Assembly (NCBI GenBank): GCA_937860285.1
Contig: CALMBS010000291.1
Span: 1-25,025 of the forward strand
From: an uncultured Chloroflexota bacterium
GTDB lineage: Bacteria > Chloroflexota > Dehalococcoidia > UBA2247 > RBG-13-53-26
Direction: 5' to 3'
DNA: 25,025 bases
Made by a program: the position numbers and the translations under genes. The notes under the pieces are model-generated. The model was not told where the DNA came from and did no database searches. It saw only the letters and a list, made by a program, of their open reading frames with translations. Positions 10,439 through 18,568 of this stretch are shown here, piece by piece (positions within the stretch are counted from its first letter, which is position 1; each line of letters starts with the position of its first letter).

Positions 10439-12349
10439 GAAGGAAGACCTCTCCTAGTTCAGCGTTGAGCTTCACTGCCGACTCCTGTATCTCCTGCAGG
10501 TCGGTGGGCTTGCCGGCGGCTTCGAGTTCCGATATCAAAACCTGCTCCTTCGCCTTCCGATCCTTTAGCCAGCGCTCTCTAAGTCGGTTGGCGCACTGCC
10601 GCAGCGCCCGTTTCTGCTCCTCGCCGTGGAGCGGCGGCAGGCTCCGGGATGTTACGGAATCCAGGTGCTCGACCAGGGTCGCATCCACCGCCTGGCGCGC
10701 TCGGTCGAGGTCTCCCGCCTCGTGCCAGGCCAGGAAGATCTCCCGGTCCTCGGTGTTCACAAAGAAATCTACCCGGAGATCGGAGGCATGGCTCCTCAGA
10801 TCGGGGTAGGTGAAAAGCAGATAGAGGCAGTACTCGGCCAGCAGATCGCCCGGGGCATTGTGAGGGGCCGGCCGGGAAACCGGGGCCGGCCCGGCCTCGC
10901 GGCGCAGGCCGGGGGCCTTCGGCTTGATCTGGCTGAGCGCTGCCGCCAGCGTGGTCTCGTCCACGGCCACCGCGCGCGACAGTCTCTGGAGGTAGTGCGC
11001 CTGTCGCACCGGGTGCTTGATCTCCGCCACCAGGGGCAGCAGCTGGTCCACCGCCTGTGCCTTGTCCCTGGCCTTGGTGACGTCCAGCCGGGAGACCACC
11101 AGATCGAAGGTGTAGTCCACCACGGGCGCGGCCCCCTGGAGCAGGCGCTCCCATTCCCGCGGGTCCTCCCGGATCACGTCATCCGGGTCTTTGCCCTCCG
11201 GCAGGACCATGACGCCTATCTCGGCATCCAGCTGCTCCTCGTACTTCACCAGGCCGGCCGATGTCGGCACGGGCACCACCTTCTGGTCGAAGGTGTGGCT
11301 GGCCACCTCGATTCCCCGCAGCGTCGCCATCTCGCCGGCGGCGTCGGCGTCCAGCGCCAGCACCAGGCGGTTGGTGAGCTTCTTGACCACCCCCACGTGT
11401 TTCTCGGTGAGGGCCGTCCCCAGCGAGGCTACCACGTTGGCGAACCCGTTTTGGTGGGCCACGATGACATCCATGTAGCCCTCCACCACCACCGCCAGGT
11501 TCTCCTTCCGGATGGCCGCCCTGGCGAAGTCGATGGCGTACAGGCTGCCGCTCTTGTCGAATATCAGCGTCTGAGGGGAGTTGAGGTACTTGGGCAGCGA
11601 GTCATCCAGCGCCCTGGCGCCGAACCCGATAACCTTCCCGGCGGCGTCCCTGATGGGAAACATCAGCCGCTGCCGGAAGCGGTCGTAGCTGCCTTCCTTC
11701 TCCTTCTGCACCAGCAGCCCCGCCGCCAGGAGCTCGCTCTCGCGATAGCCCCTCTTCAGCATCTCCTGGCGCAGCGAGTCCCAGCTGTCCTGGCTGTAGC
11801 CCAGCTGGAACCGGCGCATTGTCGGCTCGGTGACGCCCCGCCGGGCCAGGTAGTCCCGGGTACGCTGGCCGCCGGCCGAGTGGAAGAGCAGGTGGTGGAA
11901 GTGCTCCGCGGCGGCCTCGTTGATCTGCCTGAGCCGGCCGGCCTCGGACTGGCCCTCCTCCGGCTGGCGCTGCACCAGCGTAACGCCGGCCTTCTCGGCC
12001 AGGATGGCGAGGGCGTCCTTGAAATCCACCCCTTCCTTGCGCATCACGAAGGCGAACAGGTCTCCGCCGGTCCCGCAGGCCCCGAAACAGTGCCAGCTCT
12101 GCCGTTCCGGGAAGACGAAGAAGGAGGGGGTCTTCTCCGAGTGGAAGGGGCACACGGCCTTGAAGTTCCGCCCGCTCTTCTTGAGGTCGGGCAGGTAGCC
12201 GGAGATCACCTGTACGATGTCCAGCCTCTGCTTTATCTCATCGACGGTGTCCATGAAGCCGCGGACCTCCCTCTCCCTCATCAACGAATATCGTCATAGC
12301 GGTTTGGTTCAGGATGGTAATCGGTTTGACCAGTCCAGCGCCTGATTCC

Positions 12350-13408
12350 TCAGGCGAGCAGCCCCAGCCCCTGGGCCATCTGGAGGGCATACTGGTCAGT
12401 CATCCCCGCCACATAGTCCACCACCCGCCGGCCCAGCGGATCAACGGACAGCCTGAGCTCGCCGGGCAGCTGGGCCTCGTGTCCCATGAAGTGGTCGTAG
12501 AGACGGCGCACGACCAGCCTGGCCACATCCGCCTCCCGGTTGACCAGCTCGCAATCGTATACTCTCTCGAACAGGAAATCCCTGAGAGCATTCATGGCCT
12601 CGTTGACGGAGGGGCTCACGCCAATAATCGGCTCTTGCCCCCTGCTTGTCAAGCCCTCCCCCCTGGCGTCCCACGAGGTGTCCAGGATGTCGCAGACAAT
12701 GGAGTCGATGCGCTGGGAGTGCGACGAGCCCATGACGGAAACGGCCTTTGCCGGAAGGTCCCCCTCGGCTATGACTCCGGCGCGCAGGGCATCGTCCACG
12801 TCGTGGTTGATATAGGCTATGACATCGGAGATCTTGACGATCTGGCCCTCCAGGGTCCCCACCCGCTCCCATCCCTCCCCGAAGATCCCGGACCTGGACT
12901 TGGAGTGCTTGGCGATGCCCTCCCTGGTTTCGAAGGTGAGGTTCAGGCCCTGGCCCCCGTTCTCGATCTGGTCCACCACGCGCAGGCTCTGCTCGTTGTG
13001 GCGGAAGCCGTACGGCGAAATCTCGTTCAGGACATCCTCTCCAACGTGCCCGAAGGGCGTATGCCCCAGGTCATGCCCGAGGGCTATGGCCTCCGTCAGG
13101 TCTTCGTTCAAGTTCAATCCCCTGGCTATGGAGCGGGCAATTTGCGATACCTCAAGGGTATGGGTCAGCCGGGTCACGTAGTGATCGCCCGGAGGGGCGA
13201 TGAACACCTGGGTCTTGTGCTTCAGCCGGCGAAAGGCCTTGCAGTGAATGATGCGATCGCGATCGCGCTGGAAAGCCGTGCGGGTCGGGGAAGGCTCCTC
13301 GGGACTAAGCCTTCCCCGGGACAGCCGGCTCCTGGCGGCGAAGGGAGACAGCCCCTCCTCCTTCTGCTCGAGCCAGGAACGTATCTTCTGATGCGGTCGA
13401 TCCACCAC
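12350..13408 (-). CDS. dgt: Deoxyguanosinetriphosphate triphosphohydrolase-like HD-domain protein
   Basis: Hydrolyses dNTPs (classically dGTP) to the nucleoside and triphosphate, so it can limit or balance nucleotide pools for replication. The 352 residues are of the shorter dGTPase-like type. The start of the HD core is FQRDRDRIIHCKAFRRLKHK (46-65); metal ligands are seen in RLTHTLEV (H83) and GHDLGHTPFGH (H112, D113, H116), and later in ISDVIAYINHDVDDA. GTG at 13408 is the first start after an in-frame stop (the ppsA stop, 27 bases upstream), and the codon after it is also GTG; no strong ribosome binding site is visible, so coupling to ppsA translation is likely. A 95-base gap to dnaG shows no clear promoter. 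Exact substrate preference is not predictable. Confidence 0.93.
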   Translation of the reverse strand: MVDRPHQKIRSWLEQKEEGLSPFAARSRLSRGRLSPEEPSPTRTAFQRDRDRIIHCKAFRRLKHKTQVFIAPPGDHYVTRLTHTLEVSQIARSIARGLNLNEDLTEAIALGHDLGHTPFGHVGEDVLNEISPYGFRHNEQSLRVVDQIENGGQGLNLTFETREGIAKHSKSRSGIFGEGWERVGTLEGQIVKISDVIAYINHDVDDALRAGVIAEGDLPAKAVSVMGSSHSQRIDSIVCDILDTSWDARGEGLTSRGQEPIIGVSPSVNEAMNALRDFLFERVYDCELVNREADVARLVVRRLYDHFMGHEAQLPGELRLSVDPLGRRVVDYVAGMTDQYALQMAQGLGLLA

Positions 13409-13435
13409 TGGCCATTTGCCCGGGCGATTCCGGAC

Positions 13436-15712
13436 CTAGCTGCTGGGAGAATGCATGCCCAGGTCTTCCTCCACCCGGGCGATAACCCCCCTGGTGTGCT
13501 CAATCATGTCCGGGTTCACCGAGACCGAGTTGATGCCCCAGCCGACCAGCTTGGCGGTCAGCTCGGGGTAGACGGACGGCGCCTGCCCGCATATGGAGGA
13601 GGTGACCCGCCGCCGGTTGGTGATGCTGATGGCCCTCTCCAGGGACCAGAGCACCGCCTCGTCACGCTCGTCGAAGACGTCCGCCAGCTTCGGACTGTCC
13701 CTGTCGACCCCCAGCGTCAGCTGGGTCAGGTCGTTGGAGCCGATGGAGATACCGTCAATGCCGACGTCGATGAACTTGTTCATCAGTATGATGTTGGACG
13801 GCACCTCTGTCATCATCCACAGCTTGAAGTCGGCCGACCGGGCCAGCCCCAGAGCAGCCAGGGCATCCCTGGCCTCCTCCATGGCTTTGACCGTGCGGAC
13901 GAAGGGGATCATGACCCACAGGTTGGTGTAGCTCTCGCGGACCTTCTTGATGGCCTCCACTTCCAGCTTGAATATATCCAGCTCCCGGACGTAGCGGGAG
14001 CAGCCGCGGTAGCCCAGCATGGGGTTCTCCTCGACCTCCTCGTACTTCTCGCCGCCCTTCAGGTTGCGGTACTCGTTGGTCTTGAAGTCGGTCATGCGGT
14101 ACACCACCGGCCGCGGGTTGAAGGCCTTGGCGAAGGTGTGCAGGCCCTCGGACAGCTTGTCCTGGAAGACATGGCCCCGCTTCTGCTCGATCATGTACCG
14201 GGGGTGCTCGCCGATATTGGCGATCATGAACTCCGCCCGGAGCAGGCCCACGCCGTCCACGTCGCGGGCGGCCACTCTCTCGGCCAGGTCCGGGTCGGCC
14301 AGGTTCACGTACAGCCTGGTGGTGGTCTTGATGCGCGGCTTGAGCACCGTGGGGGCTTCGATCTTCTGCTCGCTGATCACCTTGCCTTTGAAGACCTTGC
14401 CCTGGAAGCCGTCGACGGTGACCAGCTGCTTCTCCTTGAGCACCTTGGTGGCGTTGCTGGTGCCCACCACGCAGGGCACGCCCAGCTCGCGGCTGACGAT
14501 GGCCGCGTGGCAGGTGCGGCCGCCGCGGTCGGTGACGATGGCCGCGGAGCGCTTCATGGCCGGCACGAAGTCGGGCGTGGTCATCTCGGCCACCAGGATC
14601 TCCCCCTCCTTCAGGTTGACGATCTCGGAGGGGTGCAGGATGATCTCCGTCCTGCCCGCCGCCGCCCCCGGGCTGGCCGGCAGGCCGCTCAGGATCTCGA
14701 CGCCCTTGATCTCCTCCGCCGGGCCGTCCTTGGGCGGCTTCAGGGTGGTGATGGGACGGGTCTGCACGATGTAGATGTTCTTGCCGTCCTTGGCCCACTC
14801 GATGTCCTGCGGGCACTGGTACAGCTCCTCGATCCGCTTGGCGATCTGGGCCAAGGCCGTGATGTCCTTGTTGGTCAGCTTCTGGCGGCTCTGGTCCTTG
14901 GCCGGTATGGGCACCTTGATGTTCTTCCGCTTCTTGTCCCTGGTGTCCGGGTTGCGGACCAGCTGCCACTCCTGCGTGGCCACCTTCTTCTCCACCAGCT
15001 TCAGCGAGTCCTTGTCCAGGAGGTAGAGGTCGGGGGTCAGCTCGCCCGAGACGACCATCTCTCCCAGTCCGTAGGCGGCTTCGATGACGATCTTCTTGTC
15101 ATCACTGCTCAACGGCTCGGCCGTGAAGGCCACGCCGGATATCTCCGACTGCACCATGCGCTGCACCACCACCGCGATGCCGACCTTGAAGTGATCGAAC
15201 TTCTGCTCGTTCCGGTAGAAAATGGCCCTGGCCTCGAAGAGTGACGCCCAGCACTTCTGGACGGCCTCCACCACGTTGGCCATCCCCTGGACGTTGAGGT
15301 AGGTGCTCTGCTGGCCGGCGAAGGAGGCCTCCGGCAGGTCTTCGGCGGTCGCCGAGGACCTCACCGCCACCAGCCCCTGGCCCATCTTCTGGTAGGCCTT
15401 CCTTATCTCGTCGGCCATGCGCTTGGGCATCTCGGCCTGGGTGATCAGCTGCATGACCTCGAAGGCGGTGTCCTGGAGCATCTTGGTGTCCTTGGGGTTG
15501 AGGGAGTTCAGATAGGCCCGCAGCCGGTCCGTCAGCTCCGCTTCCCGCAGGAACTGGAAATAGGCGTCGGCGGTCACGATGAAGCCGGGGGGGACCGGTA
15601 CCTTGTTCCGGGTCAGCTCTCCCAGGTTGGCGCCCTTGCCGCCGGCGATGGGGATGTTCTCCTTGCCGATTTCGTCGAACCAGGCAATCACCTTTACGGG
15701 TCTTTTCTTCAA
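13436..15712 (-). CDS. ppsA: Phosphoenolpyruvate synthase (pyruvate, water dikinase)
   Basis: Converts pyruvate, ATP and water to PEP, AMP and phosphate, the entry step for gluconeogenesis from pyruvate. The ATP-binding N-terminal domain has GGKGANLGEL and VRSSATAEDLPEASFAGQQ. The swivelling phosphohistidine domain has GGRTCHAAIVSRELG, with the catalytic His near residue 402. The C-terminal PEP/pyruvate barrel has GSNDLTQLTLGVDRDS and CGQAPSVYPE; the last is usually CGQAPSDYPE, so an Asp is replaced by Val. Length (758) fits PEP synthase rather than the longer PPDK. ATG at 15718 touches the AAGGAGG sequence directly, so TTG at 15712, six bases from it, is the better start; the two differ by only two residues. 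It lies between dapA and dgt. Confidence 0.94.
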   Translation of the reverse strand: MKKRPVKVIAWFDEIGKENIPIAGGKGANLGELTRNKVPVPPGFIVTADAYFQFLREAELTDRLRAYLNSLNPKDTKMLQDTAFEVMQLITQAEMPKRMADEIRKAYQKMGQGLVAVRSSATAEDLPEASFAGQQSTYLNVQGMANVVEAVQKCWASLFEARAIFYRNEQKFDHFKVGIAVVVQRMVQSEISGVAFTAEPLSSDDKKIVIEAAYGLGEMVVSGELTPDLYLLDKDSLKLVEKKVATQEWQLVRNPDTRDKKRKNIKVPIPAKDQSRQKLTNKDITALAQIAKRIEELYQCPQDIEWAKDGKNIYIVQTRPITTLKPPKDGPAEEIKGVEILSGLPASPGAAAGRTEIILHPSEIVNLKEGEILVAEMTTPDFVPAMKRSAAIVTDRGGRTCHAAIVSRELGVPCVVGTSNATKVLKEKQLVTVDGFQGKVFKGKVISEQKIEAPTVLKPRIKTTTRLYVNLADPDLAERVAARDVDGVGLLRAEFMIANIGEHPRYMIEQKRGHVFQDKLSEGLHTFAKAFNPRPVVYRMTDFKTNEYRNLKGGEKYEEVEENPMLGYRGCSRYVRELDIFKLEVEAIKKVRESYTNLWVMIPFVRTVKAMEEARDALAALGLARSADFKLWMMTEVPSNIILMNKFIDVGIDGISIGSNDLTQLTLGVDRDSPKLADVFDERDEAVLWSLERAISITNRRRVTSSICGQAPSVYPELTAKLVGWGINSVSVNPDMIEHTRGVIARVEEDLGMHSPSS

Positions 15713-15718
15713 GATCAT

Positions 15719-15725
15719 CCTCCTT
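15719..15725 (-). promoter_or_regulatory. Strong ribosome binding site of ppsA, pointing to a TTG start
   Basis: AAGGAGG on the minus strand ends directly against ATG (15718-15716), leaving no spacer, but is six bases from TTG (15712-15710). Spacing therefore favours TTG. The rest of the gap to dapA holds a small inverted repeat, GCGCGG-CT-CCGCGC (15742-15755), of unknown role. Confidence 0.55.
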
Positions 15726-15774
15726 GGATTATGTGCGCACTGCGCGGCTCCGCGCTTTCGCGCGTTCTTGCTGC

Positions 15775-16665
15775 CTAGACCGGCAGGTCGATGTGGTACT
15801 TCTTCAGGGTGGCCTCAATGGCCGCCTTGCTCTTGTCATCCGGCTCGGTGAGCGGCAGCCTGGGCGGGCCCACGCGGAAGCCGACGCAGTTCAAGGCGTG
15901 CTTGACCGGTATGGGGTTGGAGACGATGAAGAGCGCGTTTATCAGCGGCAGCAGGTCCAGGTGTATGGCCGCGGCCCCCTTGACGTCGCCCTTCAGAGTG
16001 AGCTCGATCATCTGCTTGATCTGCTTCCCGACCAGGTGGGAGGCCACGCTGATGATGCCGTAGCCGCCCATGGCCAGGACGGGGAAGGTGTCGCCGTCAT
16101 TGCCGCTCCACACCAGGAAGCCCTTCGGCGCTCCCTGGATGATCTTGGCCACCTGCTCCATGTTCCCGCTGGCTTCCTTTATGCCCACGATATTCTTGAT
16201 CCGGCTCAGGCGCAGGGCCGTCTCCGGGGCCAGGTTGGTCACCGTCCGCGCCGGCACGTTGTAGAGGATGCAGGGCAGGGCGGTGTTCTCCGCGATGGCC
16301 GCAAAATGCTGGTACATGCCCTCCTGGGTGGGCTTGTTGTAGTAGGGCACTATGAGAAGGGCGGCATCGACCCCCAGCTTCTCTGCCTCCCGGGTGATCT
16401 TGATGCTCTCCCGGGTGCAGTTGCCGCCGGTGCCGGCGATGATGGTCCCCTTCTTCCCGATGGCCTCCCTGACCGCAGCGAAGAGCTTGAGCTGCTCGTC
16501 GTCGGTCACCGTGGGACGCTCGCCGGTGGTGCCGGTGACCACCAGGCCGTCGCTGCCGGAATCGATCAGGGCCCTGGCCAGCTTCTGCGCCTGCTTGTAG
16601 TCCACCTCTCCCCTGGCGTTGAAGGGGGTCACCATGGCCGTTATGAGTCTGCCGATCTTTGCCAT
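15775..16665 (-). CDS. dapA: 4-hydroxy-tetrahydrodipicolinate synthase DapA
   Basis: Condenses pyruvate with aspartate semialdehyde, the committed step of lysine/diaminopimelate synthesis. The 296-residue TIM barrel has the family's normal length. Active-site features: GTTGE (45-49), Y108, Y135 in LYNVPART, R140 and the Schiff-base lysine K163 in GIKEASGN. ATG at 16665 is chosen because AAGGAG lies nine bases and GGAGG three bases upstream; the open frame further upstream mirrors asd. It follows asd by 52 bases and, with asd and dapB, covers three steps in a row or nearly so of one pathway. Confidence 0.97.
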   Translation of the reverse strand: MAKIGRLITAMVTPFNARGEVDYKQAQKLARALIDSGSDGLVVTGTTGERPTVTDDEQLKLFAAVREAIGKKGTIIAGTGGNCTRESIKITREAEKLGVDAALLIVPYYNKPTQEGMYQHFAAIAENTALPCILYNVPARTVTNLAPETALRLSRIKNIVGIKEASGNMEQVAKIIQGAPKGFLVWSGNDGDTFPVLAMGGYGIISVASHLVGKQIKQMIELTLKGDVKGAAAIHLDLLPLINALFIVSNPIPVKHALNCVGFRVGPPRLPLTEPDDKSKAAIEATLKKYHIDLPV

Positions 16666-16717
16666 CTTCCTCCACTCCTTGCCGCGCCCGCAGGTACCCG
16701 CGACTATCGCGAAAAGG

Positions 16718-17722
16718 CTACTTCTGGACCAGTCTCTCGGCGATCTGGACGGCGTTGAGGGCGGCGCCCTTGCGGATGTTGTCGCTGACCACCCACAACA
16801 CCAGGCCGTTGGGATGCGAGGCGTCCTTCCGGATCCGGCCCACGAACACATCGTCCCGGCCGGCGGCCATCACCGGGTGGGGGTAGACCCTCCCGGAGGG
16901 ATCGTCCATCACGGTCACGCCCGGGGCCTTCGACAGGATTCGCCTGGCCTCCGCCGGGGCCATGGGGCTGGTGAACTCCACCTGGATGGCTTCGCTGTGC
17001 GCGATCACCACCGGCACCCGCACGCAGGTGGCCGACACCGCGATGTCCGGCGCGTGCATGATCTTGTGGGTCTCCTCCACCATCTTCCACTCTTCCTTGG
17101 TATACCCGTTCTCCAGGAAGACGTCGATGTCCGGCAGAACGTTGAAGGCGATCTGGTATGGGTAGACCCTGGGCACGGCCGGCTTCCCCTCGAGCACCAG
17201 CCGCGCCTGGCCGGTCAGCTCATCCACGGCCGCCAGTCCCGTGCCGGACACCGACTGATAGGTGGCCACCGTGACGCGCTTGATGGGGTTGGCCCGGTGC
17301 AGGGGATACAGGGCCACCACCATCTGGATGGTGGAGCAGTTCGGGTTGGCGATGATGCCCTTGTGCTTGCCGATGTCCTCCGGATTGACCTCCGGTACCA
17401 CCAGGGGGACCTCCGGGTCCATCCTGAAGGCCGCGCTGTTGTCTACCACCACCGCCCCGGCCTTCGCCGCGATGGGGGAGAACTGCTTGCTGATGTCGGC
17501 GCCGGCGGAGAAGAGGGCAATGTCGATGCCTTTGAAGGAGTCCGGCGTGGTCTCCCTCACCTCGATCTCCTCTCCCCGCACCTTCACCTTCCGGCCGTGA
17601 GAGCGGTCGGAGGCGTACAGCCTGATGGAGTCCGCGGGGAAACCCCGCTGACCCAGCACCTTGATGAACTCCTGCCCCACCATTCCGGTGGCGCCGACTA
17701 TGGCGACATTCGTGCCTTTCAT
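16718..17722 (-). CDS. asd: Aspartate-semialdehyde dehydrogenase
   Basis: Reduces aspartyl phosphate with NADPH to aspartate semialdehyde, the branch point to lysine, threonine and methionine. The 334 residues begin with the NADP-binding VAIVGATGMVGQE (6-18); the catalytic cysteine is C129 in NPNCST, followed by the SVSGTGLAAVDEL motif. The C-terminal part keeps VRVPVVIAHSEAI and HPNGLVLWVVSDN. ATG at 17722 follows the dapB stop by 16 bases, with GAGG close by, so coupled translation is likely. Its product feeds DapA, encoded next. Confidence 0.97.
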   Translation of the reverse strand: MKGTNVAIVGATGMVGQEFIKVLGQRGFPADSIRLYASDRSHGRKVKVRGEEIEVRETTPDSFKGIDIALFSAGADISKQFSPIAAKAGAVVVDNSAAFRMDPEVPLVVPEVNPEDIGKHKGIIANPNCSTIQMVVALYPLHRANPIKRVTVATYQSVSGTGLAAVDELTGQARLVLEGKPAVPRVYPYQIAFNVLPDIDVFLENGYTKEEWKMVEETHKIMHAPDIAVSATCVRVPVVIAHSEAIQVEFTSPMAPAEARRILSKAPGVTVMDDPSGRVYPHPVMAAGRDDVFVGRIRKDASHPNGLVLWVVSDNIRKGAALNAVQIAERLVQK

Positions 17723-17738
17723 GTCCTCTTTGACCTCG

Positions 17739-18542
17739 CTACTCCAGCCCCAGCAGCCTGTCCAGGCCGACGGTCAGACCCTTGAGCTCCACCACCTTCT
17801 TGACGGCCGTGACCACTCCGGGCATGTAGCACTCCCGGTTGATGGTGTCGTGCCGTATGGTGAGCGTCTGCCCCGACGTGCCGAAGACCACCTCCTGGTG
17901 GGCCATGAGCCCGGGCAGGCGCACGCTGTGAAGGGCCACGCCCTGCATCTCGGCCCCCCTGGCCCCGGCCACCGTCTCCTTCTGCACCCGGGGGTAGACG
18001 AAGGCCCTCCCGCGGACCTCGGCGATGGCCCTGGCGGTGGAGACGGCGGTCCCCGACGGGGCGTCCAGCTTCTGGTCGTGGTGCAACTCGATGATCTCCA
18101 CGTTGTCGAAATACCTGGCGGCGATCCTGGCCAGGTGTATCATCATCACCGCCCCCAGGGCGAAGTTGGAGGCCAGCACGGCCCCCACCCCGTTCTCCCT
18201 GGCCAGCCGATCGATCTCCTCCAGGTTCTGCGGCGAGAACCCCGTGGTGCCGATGACCAGGTTGACCTTGTGCTTCGCGGCCACCCTGATCATCTCCAGG
18301 CTGGCCTCGGCGACGGTGAAATCCACGATGACGCCGGGCGAGGTCTTCTTGAGGATGGCCTCCAGGTCACGGGACAGCGGTATGCTTCCCGTCCCCACCG
18401 GCAGCGGCAGGGCATCTGCACTGGCTCTGGCGTCTACCGCCCCGACCGGCTCGAGACCGGGGTCCTGGCAGGCGGCGCTCACTACCTCTCTCCCCACCTT
18501 GCCCAGGGCGCCGTGGACTACGACTTTGATCGGTGCGGACAT
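17739..18542 (-). CDS. dapB: 4-hydroxy-tetrahydrodipicolinate reductase DapB
   Basis: Reduces the DapA product with NAD(P)H to tetrahydrodipicolinate. The 267-residue protein has the nucleotide-binding loop VVHGALGKVGRE at the N-terminus, VDFTVAEA, GTTGF, and the signature ELHHDQKLDAPSGTA with catalytic His and Lys. ATG at 18542 is preferred, with GGAGG ten bases upstream; GTG at 18551 would be only one base from that site. It starts 26 bases after pnp and sits 16 bases before asd. Downstream diaminopimelate genes are not in the window. Confidence 0.96.
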   Translation of the reverse strand: MSAPIKVVVHGALGKVGREVVSAACQDPGLEPVGAVDARASADALPLPVGTGSIPLSRDLEAILKKTSPGVIVDFTVAEASLEMIRVAAKHKVNLVIGTTGFSPQNLEEIDRLARENGVGAVLASNFALGAVMMIHLARIAARYFDNVEIIELHHDQKLDAPSGTAVSTARAIAEVRGRAFVYPRVQKETVAGARGAEMQGVALHSVRLPGLMAHQEVVFGTSGQTLTIRHDTINRECYMPGVVTAVKKVVELKGLTVGLDRLLGLE

Positions 18543-18568
18543 GGCCCTCACTCCTCCAGGAATAGCTT

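Noticed and set aside
13253..13267. GCGATCGCGATCGCG, resembling repeated HIP1 palindromes
   Set aside because: It simply encodes the conserved RDRDR of the dGTPase family; no other copies were noticed nearby.
12314..15244. A plus-strand open frame of nearly 1000 codons opposite dgt and ppsA
   Set aside because: It is the mirror of third-position G+C bias in two well-supported genes. The product is rich in Leu, His, Gly and Val without domains.
18543..18568. Possible lysine riboswitch ahead of dapB
   Set aside because: The gap to pnp is only 26 bases, far too short for a lysine aptamer.
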